Positions 15,419-24,358 of a stretch of DNA of 64,000 bases are shown here, in pieces. Origin of the DNA: an uncultured Roseobacter sp. (GTDB lineage: Bacteria > Pseudomonadota > Alphaproteobacteria > Rhodobacterales > Rhodobacteraceae); contig NZ_CANLYL010000001.1 in NCBI RefSeq assembly GCF_947495275.1, forward strand, positions 620,001 through 684,000. The letters run 5' to 3'. The position numbers and the translations under genes are program-made. Within the stretch, counting starts at the first letter, position 1; each line of letters opens with the position of its first letter. The notes under the pieces were generated by a model. The model had not been told where the DNA came from and did no database searches. It saw nothing but the letters and a program-made list of their open reading frames with translations.

Positions 15419-18400
15419 TCCCCTTCTCCCCTTCCTTGTCATAGAAAACTGGATCGACGATCCGTGCTTTGTAGGTTGCGCCATTGGTGCCGGGGAATTC
15501 GATCACCTCCCCCATACGGTCCGGACCATGCAGCACCAGCCCCATGGCAATTCCTTTTTCAAGGTTGGGGGAGTAGTAGCTGGACGTCACGCGCCCGATC
15601 ATGTTTTTCTGACCGTTGGCGTTTTCGCCATCCCCCAACGCGTAAGCGCCATCCGGCAGCACCGACCCCGAAAGCGTCTCCAGTCCGACCAGCTTCCAAC
15701 GTTCCGGATCGGCCATATGACTGCGTTCCTGCGCGCGCTTGCCCAGAAAATCCTCTTTCTTTTTGGAAATCGCCCAATGCAACCCCAGATCCTGCGGGAT
15801 TACGGTGCCGTCGGTCTCGTCACCGATCATGATGAACCCTTTTTCGGCCCGCAGAATGTGCAGCGCTTCGGTGCCGTAAGGCATCACGCCGAGATCATGA
15901 TCCACGACCATCAGCGCATCCCAGAAGGCTTGCCCCTGCCCAGCATCGACGGCAATCTCATAGCTCAACTCGCCCGAGAAGGAGATGCGGTAGACCCTCA
16001 CCTTGAAACCACCGAGTTCGCCATCGGCCCATTCCATAAAGCCCAATGCCTCCTTGGAGACATCCATACCGCCCAGCTTTTCCAGCGCTTTGCGGGCGTT
16101 TGGGCCGACCACGGCGACCTGCGCGTATTGCTCGGTCACATTGGCCACATAGACCTGCCAATCCCACCATTCGGTCTGCAGCCATTCTTCCATATGGCCG
16201 TGAATGCGCTCAGCCCCACCGGTGGTGGTGTGGCAGAGGAAGGTGTCCTCGTCGATGCGCGCCACGACGCCATCGTCGATGAGAAATCCGTTCTCCGAAC
16301 ACATCAGCCCGTAGCGGCATTTGCCGGGTTTCAGCGTGCTCATCATGTTGGTGTAGAGCATGTCGAGGAACTTGCCCGCATCTGGCCCCTTGACGATCAG
16401 CTTGCCCAGGGTCGAAGCATCCAGAAGGCCAAGGTTTTCGCGCGCGTTCTTGGTTTCGCGCATCACCGCGTCGTTCACGCTCTCGCCCGCGCGCTGATAA
16501 CAGTAAGGTCTGCGCCAATGGCCGACCGGTTCCCAATGCGCCCCGTTGGCGTCGTGCCAATCGTGCATCGGCGTGCGCCGCAACGGCTGGAACACCTCGC
16601 CGCGCGCTTCACCCGCAATCGCCCCCATGGAAATGGGCGTGTAAGGCGGGCGAAAGGTGGTCGTACCGACTTGCGGGATCGTGGTATTCAGCGATCCTGC
16701 CAGTGTCGCCAGCCCGTTAATATTGCTCAGCTTGCCCTGATCCGTCGCCATCCCGAGGGTTGTGTAGCGTTTGGCATGCTCGACACTTTCAAAACCTTCC
16801 TGTGCTGCCAGTTGAACGTCAGAGACCTTGACATCGTTCTGATAGTCCAGCCAGGCTTTGCTGCGCAGCTCGATCCCGGCCCCTTGCGGCATCAGCCAGA
16901 CAGGCGACATAGGCGCATCTTCCAGGCTTTCGGCCACCGGGCAGGCGGTTTGTTTGACCTTGTATCCTGCCGCTGATGCTGCAAGCTTGCCCGCCTGATC
17001 ACCATCCCCCAATGCATCGCCCAGCAGCAGGCTGCCGTTGGCAGCACCAGCGGCGGTCACAAAGGGCTGACCGTCCGCGCCGGTCGGCGCTTTGTCCACA
17101 TCCGGACGGAAATGTGCCTGCGCCACGTCCCAGACCAATTTGCCACCACAATGCGACCAAAGGTGCACCACCGGGGACCAGCCACCCGACATGGCCACGG
17201 CGTCACAGGCAATCTCTTCCAGAACCGCCCCTGCACCCGCCTGGCTGCAAATGGCGACACCGGTCACGCGCTTGGAACCTTTCACCGACGCAATCGCATG
17301 GCCCATCATCACCCGAATACCCAAGGCCTTGGCCTGTTCCATGACCGGGCTGTCCACGGCCTGCACACGTGCATCAATGATGACCGGCACGCTCAAACCG
17401 GCATCTTTAAGGGAAAATGCCGTCAAATAGGCATCATCGTTGTTGGTGACCACAACCGTACGATCGCCCGCAGAGACCCCGTAATTCACTACGTAATCGC
17501 GCACAGCAGAGGCCAGCAGAACCCCCGGGATGTCATTTCCCGCAAACGACAGAGGCCGTTCGATGGCGCCGGTGGCCGTCACGATATGGCTCGCGCGAAT
17601 GCGCCATAACCGTTGGCGTGGCCCCGGTTTTTCGGGGCAATGATCGCGCAGCTGCTCGTATCCCAACACGTAACCGTGGTCATAAACCCCCGCGCCCATC
17701 AGGCGATTGCGCATCGTCACATTGGGCATGGACTGCAGCTCGGCGACGGTTTGCTCCACAAAGTTCTCCACAGGCGCGCCATCAATTGAGCCGCCATCGA
17801 CCGGTGCCCGCCCGCCCCAATGGGCGGATTGCTCGACCAAAAGCACCTTGGCCCCTGTCTGAGCGGCCGCCTTTGCGGCCTGCAACCCTGCGACACCACC
17901 GCCGATCACCATCACATCGCAAAAGAAATGATAATGTTCGTAGGTATCGACATCGCGCGCCTTCGGTGCCCGCCCCAGACCCGCGGAATGGCGGATGATC
18001 GGCTCATAGACATGTTTCCACAGGGGCCGTGGGTGGATGAACATCTTGTAATAAAAACCGGCGGGCAGAAAGCGGCTGAGACGGCTGTTGATTGCACCGA
18101 CGTCGAATTCGAGGCTTGGCCAGTGGTTCTGGCTCTGGGCACTCAGCCCCTCGAACAACTCAGTGGTCGTGACGCGCTGGTTCGGCTCGAATTTCCCTTC
18201 CGCACCAAGGTTGACCAGACCATTGGGCTCCTCGGCACCGGATGCCACCACGCCACGCGGGCGGTGGTACTTGAAAGACCGGCCGACCAGCATCTGGTCA
18301 TTGGCTAACAGGGCCGAGGCCAGCGTATCCCCTTCGCAACCGCGCAATTGCTTGCCATTGAAGGTGAAATTCATCGCCTTTTGCCGGTTCAGCAGACGGC

Positions 18401-18425
18401 CACCTTTTACCAGACGCGTGCTCAT
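15411..18425 (-). CDS. soxA: Sarcosine oxidase alpha subunit
   Basis: The 1004-aa protein has the SoxA layout. An N-terminal ferredoxin-like/2Fe-2S-type fold region (FTFNGKQLRGCEGDTLASAL) is followed by a dinucleotide-binding domain with VIGGGVAGLQAAKAAAQTG. A second Rossmann region and a C-terminal aminomethyltransferase (GcvT-like) half follow, with NLGLLDASTLGKLIVKGPDA and YRISFSGELSYEIAVDA. The complex oxidises sarcosine to glycine, hydrogen peroxide and, through the tetrahydrofolate site of this half, 5,10-methylene-THF. The length matches the family (about 1000). The ATG at 18425 follows GAGGATCC. It lies 79 nt after soxD and overlaps soxG. Confidence 0.95.
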   Translation of the reverse strand: MSTRLVKGGRLLNRQKAMNFTFNGKQLRGCEGDTLASALLANDQMLVGRSFKYHRPRGVVASGAEEPNGLVNLGAEGKFEPNQRVTTTELFEGLSAQSQNHWPSLEFDVGAINSRLSRFLPAGFYYKMFIHPRPLWKHVYEPIIRHSAGLGRAPKARDVDTYEHYHFFCDVMVIGGGVAGLQAAKAAAQTGAKVLLVEQSAHWGGRAPVDGGSIDGAPVENFVEQTVAELQSMPNVTMRNRLMGAGVYDHGYVLGYEQLRDHCPEKPGPRQRLWRIRASHIVTATGAIERPLSFAGNDIPGVLLASAVRDYVVNYGVSAGDRTVVVTNNDDAYLTAFSLKDAGLSVPVIIDARVQAVDSPVMEQAKALGIRVMMGHAIASVKGSKRVTGVAICSQAGAGAVLEEIACDAVAMSGGWSPVVHLWSHCGGKLVWDVAQAHFRPDVDKAPTGADGQPFVTAAGAANGSLLLGDALGDGDQAGKLAASAAGYKVKQTACPVAESLEDAPMSPVWLMPQGAGIELRSKAWLDYQNDVKVSDVQLAAQEGFESVEHAKRYTTLGMATDQGKLSNINGLATLAGSLNTTIPQVGTTTFRPPYTPISMGAIAGEARGEVFQPLRRTPMHDWHDANGAHWEPVGHWRRPYCYQRAGESVNDAVMRETKNARENLGLLDASTLGKLIVKGPDAGKFLDMLYTNMMSTLKPGKCRYGLMCSENGFLIDDGVVARIDEDTFLCHTTTGGAERIHGHMEEWLQTEWWDWQVYVANVTEQYAQVAVVGPNARKALEKLGGMDVSKEALGFMEWADGELGGFKVRVYRISFSGELSYEIAVDAGQGQAFWDALMVVDHDLGVMPYGTEALHILRAEKGFIMIGDETDGTVIPQDLGLHWAISKKKEDFLGKRAQERSHMADPERWKLVGLETLSGSVLPDGAYALGDGENANGQKNMIGRVTSSYYSPNLEKGIAMGLVLHGPDRMGEVIEFPGTNGATYKARIVDPVFYDKEGEKGNV

Positions 18426-18504
18426 TTCAGGATCCTCACGGAACGCCGGGGCATCATGGCCGCCGGGCAGGAAAAATTCTTGTCAACGAAAGTGGCGTGC
18501 TGCG

Positions 18505-18834
18505 TCACTTGAAAAGCCTCCACGACCAGCCCGGGCGCTCGCCACTGATTTTCTCACAGATATCCTTGGGGGGTTCATAGGTTTGGGCCGCGTAGGTGCC
18601 GAAAACCTGCAACGTGGTCGTGCAACGGGCCGCGTGGAACCATTTGCCGCAGCCATAGGCATGACGCCAGCGTTCGAAATGAACCCCACGAGGGTTTTCG
18701 CGCATGAAGAGATAACCTTCAAAGTCATCGTCAGTGGCACCGGGGCCAAATCTCTTCAGATGCGCTTCACCACCTCCGTGGAATTCGGTTTCTTCGGCAG
18801 TCACACCGCAGACAGGACAGGTAAGGCTCAGCAT
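18505..18834 (-). CDS. soxD: Sarcosine oxidase delta subunit
   Basis: The 109-aa protein has the zinc-binding pattern CPVCG near the N-terminus and YGCGKWFHAARCTTT downstream, with FMRENPRGVHFERWRHAYG between, all typical of SoxD. It is a structural zinc subunit of heterotetrameric sarcosine oxidase. The ATG at 18834 fits the family start. A strong minus-strand terminator lies just upstream (18868-18897), so soxDAG probably needs its own promoter or readthrough. Confidence 0.93.
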   Translation of the reverse strand: MLSLTCPVCGVTAEETEFHGGGEAHLKRFGPGATDDDFEGYLFMRENPRGVHFERWRHAYGCGKWFHAARCTTTLQVFGTYAAQTYEPPKDICEKISGERPGWSWRLFK

Positions 18835-18867
18835 GGCAAGGCTCCGGCAATCGGGGCACGGCACGCC

Positions 18868-18897
18868 AAAAGGGCGGACGTCAAAAGACGCCCGCCC
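18868..18897 (-). terminator. Rho-independent terminator between the small membrane gene and soxD
   Basis: On the minus strand GGGCGGGCGTC and GACGTCCGCCC form an 11-bp stem (one wobble) with a TTTT loop, followed by TTTT. It starts 27 nt after the stop of the 67-aa gene and ends 34 nt before the soxD start. Confidence 0.8.
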
Positions 18898-18924
18898 TTG
18901 GCGGTCCGCACAATGAAGTGGGAG

Positions 18925-19128
18925 TTATTCGACGACAGCCGGCGCTGTTTCAGCGGGGGCTGTAGGTGCGGACTCGATGGCTGCGGGATCACCGGCAGCA
19001 TCGGGGTCAGTGGGGACGGTGCCAGTGCCAAGCACTGCCAGCAGGAAGACAAATGCGCCGATAACCACCAGCGCGATGAAGATGCCTTTACCACTGACGC
19101 CGTCGTTGTGGGTCGTATAGTCAGCCAT
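18925..19128 (-). CDS. Small single-span membrane protein of unknown function
   Basis: The 67-aa protein has a short soluble N-terminus (MADYTTHNDGVSGKG), one TM helix (IFIALVVIGAFVFLLAVLG) and an acidic Pro/Ala-rich tail. AAGGAG lies at good distance before the ATG, and a terminator follows, so it looks like a real gene. It lies between soxB and soxD on the same strand. No family is recognised. Confidence 0.7.
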   Translation of the reverse strand: MADYTTHNDGVSGKGIFIALVVIGAFVFLLAVLGTGTVPTDPDAAGDPAAIESAPTAPAETAPAVVE

Positions 19129-19370
19129 GGTTCTGTCTCCTTGTTACGGGAGGCCAGTGTGTACGGCAGGGACCGGGTCGCAATATCAGCGGAAAACCCC
19201 GGTGAATTTCGGCGCGCGCAAGCCGGTTGGCCCTGTTTTGGACGGCCAGATTGTGCCGAAAGGCCACCGGAAATTGCCGGGTCGAGCCCGCGCAAGCGTG
19301 CATCTTCCGTATCGCCAAAGGCACTTATGCGCGTTAACATCCTCAGACCCGAGAGAATAAAGGACCCGAT

Positions 19371-19559
19371 ATGAGCGACACGATGATCGCGGTGCTGGGC
19401 TTTGGCGCCATTGGCGCGGTGGCACTTTTGATGCTGATCAGGGAAAGACGTGCCATGGCCGCCCGTAAAGCCGCGCGCGGCGGGCGCGAAGTCGATGTCA
19501 GCCAGTTGATCGCCTTTGGCAGTGCCGCCGGTGAAGGCAAAAAATCCATCGAAGACTGA
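19371..19559 (+). CDS. Small membrane protein of unknown function, antiparallel within the sox region
   Basis: The 62-aa protein has an N-terminal TM helix (MIAVLGFGAIGAVALLMLI), a basic patch (RERRAMAARKAARGG) and a soluble tail. AAAGGA precedes the ATG by 6 nt. It is convergent with soxB, with the two stop codons 2 nt apart. It interrupts the usual contiguous soxBDAG order. No family is recognised. Confidence 0.65.
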   Translation: MSDTMIAVLGFGAIGAVALLMLIRERRAMAARKAARGGREVDVSQLIAFGSAAGEGKKSIED

Positions 19560-19561
19560 CA

Positions 19562-20806
19562 TCAGTGCGCCACCCCGGCGGCCACGCTTTCGTCGATGAA
19601 CCGCCCCTCGCGGAAACGCTCCATGCCAAAGGCATCCGTCAGCGGCCCGTGACCCTTGGCGATCAGCTCCGCCATGGCCCAGCCGGACCCTGGCGTCGCC
19701 TTGAACCCGCCGGTGCCCCAGCCGCAGTTGATGAAGACATTCTCGACCGGTGTTTTTGACAGGATCGGCGAGCGGTCCCCGGTGATGTCCACGATCCCGC
19801 CCCATTGGCGCAGCATTTTCAGGCGGCTGACCATCGGGAAGGTCTCGACCAGCGCCCGCACCGTTTCCTCGATATGGTGGAACGATCCGCGCTGGGTGTA
19901 ATTGTTGTACCCATCGGTGCCACCACCAATCACCATCTCGCCCTTATCGGACTGGCTCATGTAGCCGTGCACGGTGTTGGCCATAACGACAACATCCATG
20001 CAGGGTTTGATTGGTTCGGAAACCAGCGCCTGCAAGGCCACACTTTCAATCGGCAGCCGGAAGCCCGCCAGCCCCGCCACATGGCCGGAATTGCCCGCAA
20101 CCACAATGCCCAGCTTGTCGCAATCAATCGACCCCTTGCTGGTATCAACGCCGACCACTTTGCCGCCTTCGCGGCGCACGCCCGTGACCTCGCATTGCTG
20201 GATCACATCCATGCCCATGTCCGAACACGCCCGCGCATAGCCCCAGGCCACCGCATCATGCCGCGCCGTGCCGCCGCGCGCCTGCCAGAGCCCGCCCAGC
20301 ACCGGGTAGCGTGGCCCGTCGATGTTGATGATCGGCACCAGTTCCTTGACCCGCGTCGGATTGATGAATTCGGTTTTCACCCCTTGCAGCGCATTGGCAT
20401 GGGCGGTGCGCTGATAGCCGCGCACCTCGTGATGGGTCTGCGCCAGCATAATCACGCCACGCGGGCTGAACATCACGTTGTAATTGAGATCCTGGCTCAT
20501 GGTCTCATAAAGCGACCGCGATTTTTCATAAAGCGCCGCAGACGGATCCTGCAAATAGTTCGAGCGGATGATGGTGGTGTTGCGCCCGGTGTTGCCGCCG
20601 CCCAACCAGCCCTTTTCCAGAATGGCCACGTTTTTGATGCCGAACCGCTTGCCCAGGTAATAGGCCGTCGCCAGACCATGGCCGCCCGCGCCAATGATGA
20701 TCACATCGTATTTCTTTTTTGGCTCAGCCTTGCGCCATGCCCGTTCCCAGCCCGTGTGATAGCGCGCAGCTTCCCGTGCGACCGCAAAAACCGAATAGCG
20801 TTTCAT
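19562..20806 (-). CDS. soxB: Sarcosine oxidase beta subunit (FAD/FMN catalytic subunit)
   Basis: The 414-aa protein starts MKRYSVFAVAREAARYHTGW. It has the FAD-binding motif VIIIGAGGHGLATAYYLGK, the NTTIIRSNYLQDPSAALYEKS region and the C-terminal NCGWGTGGFKATPGSGWAMA, all diagnostic for SoxB of the heterotetrameric enzyme. SoxB carries noncovalent FAD and covalent FMN and oxidises sarcosine. The length is the family norm (about 415). It is separated from soxDAG by two small genes and a terminator. The 221-nt region upstream is shared divergently with ccmI. Confidence 0.95.
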   Translation of the reverse strand: MKRYSVFAVAREAARYHTGWERAWRKAEPKKKYDVIIIGAGGHGLATAYYLGKRFGIKNVAILEKGWLGGGNTGRNTTIIRSNYLQDPSAALYEKSRSLYETMSQDLNYNVMFSPRGVIMLAQTHHEVRGYQRTAHANALQGVKTEFINPTRVKELVPIINIDGPRYPVLGGLWQARGGTARHDAVAWGYARACSDMGMDVIQQCEVTGVRREGGKVVGVDTSKGSIDCDKLGIVVAGNSGHVAGLAGFRLPIESVALQALVSEPIKPCMDVVVMANTVHGYMSQSDKGEMVIGGGTDGYNNYTQRGSFHHIEETVRALVETFPMVSRLKMLRQWGGIVDITGDRSPILSKTPVENVFINCGWGTGGFKATPGSGWAMAELIAKGHGPLTDAFGMERFREGRFIDESVAAGVAH

Positions 20807-21027
20807 GGCAAGACCACCCCAAGACAAAGAATGCGGATTCGGCCCGACATTCAGAATGACACCGTTCTGCTGCACTGGCCGAAAAAGAGGATACTGCGCG
20901 CGCCGCTTTCTAACAAGTTTGCGACACCTTTCACTATTGCAACAGCGGCCACGCGAAGGCGTGATCATTTGTCTCTTTTGCACCGGCGCAATGGTGGCTA
21001 CATCTGACGTCGAAGGAGCCGTTACGC

Positions 21028-22257
21028 ATGACACTATTCTGGATCATAGCCGGGGGGCTGGCGCTGATGGTATCGGTGGTACTGGCCGCGGGCCTGCGCG
21101 CTCCGCGCAAAGGACTGGTTGAACCGGCCGCTGCCTATGATCTGCGTGTCTATCGCGATCAACTGCGCGAAGTGGACAAGGACCTTGCGCGGGGTGTTGT
21201 CAGTGCGGCGGATGCCGAACGGGTGCGTGCCGAAGTTTCGCGCCGTATCTTATCGGCTGATGCCGCCCTGCAAGCGGAAAACCTGTCAACGGATGCCAGC
21301 AAGGGCGCGCCAGCGCTTGTCGCGGGTGTTCTGGCCCTGATCTTGATCGGTGGCAGCGTGGCGCTCTATACGCAGCTCGGCGCACCGGGTTATGGCGATC
21401 TGGGTCTCCAGAGCCGGATTGCCCTGGCCGAAGGCGCGCGTGAAAACCGCCCCAGTCAGGAGGCGGCAGAAGCCAGCCTGCCCGCCGGGGCCACGCCACA
21501 GGCAAGCCCGGATTACGTGGCGCTTGTCGAGAAGCTCAGGGAAACCGTTGCCGAGCGTCCGGATGATCTGCAAGGCCATATTCTGCTGGCCCAGAACGAA
21601 GCCAACCTGGGCAATTTCCCGCAAGCGGCTCGCGCACAGGCCCACGTCCTGCGCATCAAGGGCGATGAGAGCACCGCAAATGATTTCGTGGATTATGCGG
21701 ACATGCTGGTGCTGGCGGCAGGTGGTTATGTCTCTCCGAGAGCCGAAGAGGCCCTGCGCGCGGCCCTGACGCTCGATGCAACCAACGGCACCGCACGCTA
21801 TTATCTGGGGCTGATGATGGCCCAGACCGGGCGGCCCGACACGGCGTTTCGGCTCTGGGACGCGCTTTTGCGCGAAGGCCCGGAAGAGGCCCCCTGGATT
21901 GCCCCGATCCTGTCGCAGATCGAAGACATGGCGTTCCGCGCAGGCGTAACCTATCAGCTGCCGCAGATCGGCACCGGGCGCGGCCCCACAGCCGCCGATA
22001 TCGAAGCCGCGCAGGACATGAGCCCCGCAGAGCGCATGGAGATGATCCAGAGCATGGTCGCGGGTCTCTCCGAGCGGTTGGCAACCGAAGGTGGCACGGT
22101 TCAGGACTGGGCGCAGCTCATCAGCGCATTGGGCGTCCTTGAACGATATGATCAGGCGCGCGCAATCTATGAAAACGCCATTGAGGTTTTTGCCGATGAC
22201 ACCCGCGCTCTTGATTTGTTGTTGCGCGCGGGCCAGCGCGCTCAGGTTGTCGAATGA
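21028..22257 (+). CDS. ccmI: c-type cytochrome biogenesis protein CcmI
   Basis: The 409-aa inner-membrane protein has an N-terminal TM (LFWIIAGGLALMVSVVLAAG) and the motif VYRDQLREVDKDLARGVVSAADAERVRAEVSRRIL (key run VYRDQLREVDKDLARG). A second TM around residue 95 (LVAGVLALILIGGSVALY) is followed by periplasmic TPR repeats. CcmI delivers apocytochrome c to the heme-ligation machinery. GAAGGAG precedes the ATG. It overlaps ruvX by ATGA, and no other ccm genes are in the window. Confidence 0.9.
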   Translation: MTLFWIIAGGLALMVSVVLAAGLRAPRKGLVEPAAAYDLRVYRDQLREVDKDLARGVVSAADAERVRAEVSRRILSADAALQAENLSTDASKGAPALVAGVLALILIGGSVALYTQLGAPGYGDLGLQSRIALAEGARENRPSQEAAEASLPAGATPQASPDYVALVEKLRETVAERPDDLQGHILLAQNEANLGNFPQAARAQAHVLRIKGDESTANDFVDYADMLVLAAGGYVSPRAEEALRAALTLDATNGTARYYLGLMMAQTGRPDTAFRLWDALLREGPEEAPWIAPILSQIEDMAFRAGVTYQLPQIGTGRGPTAADIEAAQDMSPAERMEMIQSMVAGLSERLATEGGTVQDWAQLISALGVLERYDQARAIYENAIEVFADDTRALDLLLRAGQRAQVVE

Positions 22258-22742
22258 TCTTTGAAGATGTCGCGGAATTTGCGGCCAGCCTGCCACCCAA
22301 GCAGAGCATCGCGGGGCTCGATCTGGGCACGGTGACCATCGGGGTTGCAGTCTCAGACACCTTCCTGTCGGTCGCCACCCCGCTGGAAACGATCAAAAGG
22401 CGCAAATTCACGCTGGATGCGGCCCAGCTGGCAAAAATCATCGCAGACCGCCGCATTGGCGGGATCGTGCTAGGCTTGCCACGCAACATGGATGGCTCCG
22501 AAGGACCACGCTGCCAGTCCACGCGCGCCTTTGCGCGCAACCTCGCGCGCGCAGACGGGATCGGCGTGCCAATCACCTTCTGGGATGAACGCCTGTCAAC
22601 CGTCGCCGCAGAACGCGCGCTTCTGGAGGCGGATACGTCGCGAAAACGTCGCGCCGAGGTTATTGATCACGTGGCCGCCGGGTATATCTTGCAGGGAACC
22701 CTGGACCGTATCCGTGTGATCCGGGCGGGTATGGAAGGGTAG
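22254..22742 (+). CDS. ruvX: Holliday-junction resolvase-like protein RuvX (YqgF)
   Basis: The 162-aa RNase H-fold nuclease family protein has the first catalytic Asp in IAGLDLGTVTIGVAVSD, the GGIVLGLPRNMDGSEGPR loop, and the later acidic residues in FWDERLSTVAAERAL and VIDHVAAGYILQ. YqgF proteins act in pre-16S rRNA processing and are also called Holliday-junction resolvases. It is translationally coupled to ccmI (ATGA) and followed 3 nt later by a DUF1289 gene. Confidence 0.9.
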   Translation: MIFEDVAEFAASLPPKQSIAGLDLGTVTIGVAVSDTFLSVATPLETIKRRKFTLDAAQLAKIIADRRIGGIVLGLPRNMDGSEGPRCQSTRAFARNLARADGIGVPITFWDERLSTVAAERALLEADTSRKRRAEVIDHVAAGYILQGTLDRIRVIRAGMEG

Positions 22743-22745
22743 CAC

Positions 22746-22976
22746 ATGACAGATGACATCTGGCGCCGCGAGGAGGTCGAAAGCCCCTGCATCAAGATCT
22801 GTGTGGTGCACCCGGAGGCCCGCATCTGCACCGGCTGTCTGCGATCCATCGACGAGATCACCCAGTGGTCACGCATGACGCCCGAAGCACGCCGCGCGGT
22901 CATGGATGAATTGCCGACCCGCACCGGCCTGATCACCAAGCGCCGGGGCGGACGCGCGGCGCGGCTGGCCCGCTAG
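22746..22976 (+). CDS. DUF1289 family small Cys-rich protein
   Basis: The 76-aa protein has the DUF1289 signature SPCIKICVVHPEARICTGCLRS, then EITQWSRMTPEARRAVM and a basic tail. The four cysteines suggest metal binding. DUF1289 function is not established. It is the third gene of the ccmI-ruvX unit, and its 3' end is 10 nt from the convergent DUF3095 gene. Confidence 0.88.
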   Translation: MTDDIWRREEVESPCIKICVVHPEARICTGCLRSIDEITQWSRMTPEARRAVMDELPTRTGLITKRRGGRAARLAR

Positions 22977-22986
22977 AGGCACCCGC

Positions 22987-24138
22987 TCATGCCCGCTTGC
23001 GTGCCTTGATCATGGTCGCCGCCTGTGTGTACCCGCCCGAGGCACCATCGATGAAGTGGATGTGGTCATCGGTCAGAACCGAGGGCACGATGCAGGTCAT
23101 CATCGCCTGATCCTGCTCGAAAACACCATAGTCCACCACCCCGTCCGCCTGCGCTTTGTCCAGCAAGGCCTTGATTTTCCTCAAGGTATCCGGGTCGCAA
23201 TCCAGCGTCATCTTCAGCCCGTCATCATATTTGCGAAAGTCCGAATTGCGCGAAACAGTGCGCGCATAGTGGTGACCGTTGAAGCCGCCCACGGTCAGAC
23301 CGCTGCGGATCAGCACCCAGGCCAGCAGCGTTTCGAGCAGTATTTTCCGCCGCGTGGCGCTGAACGATCCGTCGCCTTTGGTCGCATGTGCCTCCAGCTT
23401 GACGCCGGGCGGCGGCCAGCGGTTGCCCGGCCCGTCTGCGGGCACCGGATGCCCACCCCGCGCCAACCCTTGCGTCAACGCGATGACCTGGCCCACCACT
23501 TGCGTGAACCTCGCGCCATCCACACCGCCCACGGGCTGCATCACCAGCGACAGGATCGTGCCATTCTGCGCCGTGGTCGGCGACCAACGGCAGGACAGGC
23601 CAGTCAGGTCAGGCACGGTGCCCGCAGGCGCTGGATCGAACCCGTAATTCTTTGATTTCAAGGAGCTTTCCGCCCAGGATACGCCGCCCCCGTTGAACAT
23701 AGCATAGTCCGCCGTCTCAGAAGCCTGATAGCGTGCCACCCTGATGCTGAGACCGGCGGCCAGAATGTCACGCACCGGCACCAGCCCGGCGCGCAACCCG
23801 ATCTCGAACTCATCCGCAGCCCAGCGCTGCACCGCACGCAGAGCGTCTTCAGCCACGGCCCGCTGCTCGGACCAGATCGCAAAAGTCGCCCCGTCCCCGC
23901 CAAAAACAAAAGGAAAGGGCGCACCACCCGCCGCGTTGATCTGCGCCGAAATCACCGCTGCCCCGACCATGTTGACCGTCTTGTAGCGCCCGTTGGCCAC
24001 CTCAACCGTGGAATTGACCACGTCGGACACCCCCACCAGCCAATCCTCGGGAATGGCGGTGAAGCAGGCGGGATCGCACAGGCTGTCAAAACTCGCGGTG
24101 CGCGGAAGATCAGCGTAGAATCGCGTGCTTGTGCCCAT
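22987..24138 (-). CDS. DUF3095 family protein, GGDEF/cyclase-like
   Basis: The 383-aa cytosolic protein has no signal or TM. DUF3095 hallmarks are WLVGVSDVVNSTVEVANGRY, KTVNMVGAAVISA and FPFVFGGDGATFAI. The last resembles the GGDEF/class III cyclase hairpin (GGDGA), so the fold may be cyclase-like. Whether it has activity is unknown. The ATG at 24138 follows a G-rich SD (GGGGGGAAAG). It is alone on the minus strand. Confidence 0.8.
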   Translation of the reverse strand: MGTSTRFYADLPRTASFDSLCDPACFTAIPEDWLVGVSDVVNSTVEVANGRYKTVNMVGAAVISAQINAAGGAPFPFVFGGDGATFAIWSEQRAVAEDALRAVQRWAADEFEIGLRAGLVPVRDILAAGLSIRVARYQASETADYAMFNGGGVSWAESSLKSKNYGFDPAPAGTVPDLTGLSCRWSPTTAQNGTILSLVMQPVGGVDGARFTQVVGQVIALTQGLARGGHPVPADGPGNRWPPPGVKLEAHATKGDGSFSATRRKILLETLLAWVLIRSGLTVGGFNGHHYARTVSRNSDFRKYDDGLKMTLDCDPDTLRKIKALLDKAQADGVVDYGVFEQDQAMMTCIVPSVLTDDHIHFIDGASGGYTQAATMIKARKRA

Positions 24139-24204
24139 GCTTTCCCCCCGCGTCTGGCCTCCGAAGCAGCCTAGCACAGCCTGCCGCCGCGATGAACTCC
24201 GCCC

Positions 24205-24340
24205 CTCAGTGCGCCTGCAAATTGCGCACTTCGGTCCCGGCCAGTTCCAGAAGCTGTTTCATAAAGAGCGTTTCCAGATCGTCCTGCCGGACTGCCGCAT
24301 AAAGCCTGCGCGGGATGCCTGCTTAGGCCCGTTGGTCAGA
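24205..24340 (-). pseudogene. Remnant duplicate of the 3' end of the LysR regulator gene
   Basis: On the minus strand the last 39 codons before the TGA at 24205-24207 encode AGIPRRLYAAVRQDDLETLF followed by MKQLLELAGTEVRNLQAH. The intact regulator at 25539-26444 ends AGITRRLYAAVRQDDLEKPY then MKQLLELAGTEARKLQMQ. DNA similarity is obvious down to 24322 and continues weakly, with a small deletion, to about 24340. No start codon or DNA-binding domain remains. It is a decayed partial copy; the 364-aa gene lies between it and the intact regulator. Confidence 0.8.
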
Positions 24341-24358
24341 AATCCGGGCACCGAAACG

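Noticed and set aside
15243-16976. 577-aa frame opposite soxA
   Set aside because: It lies fully inside a clear soxA and has no domain character; it comes from high G+C codon bias.
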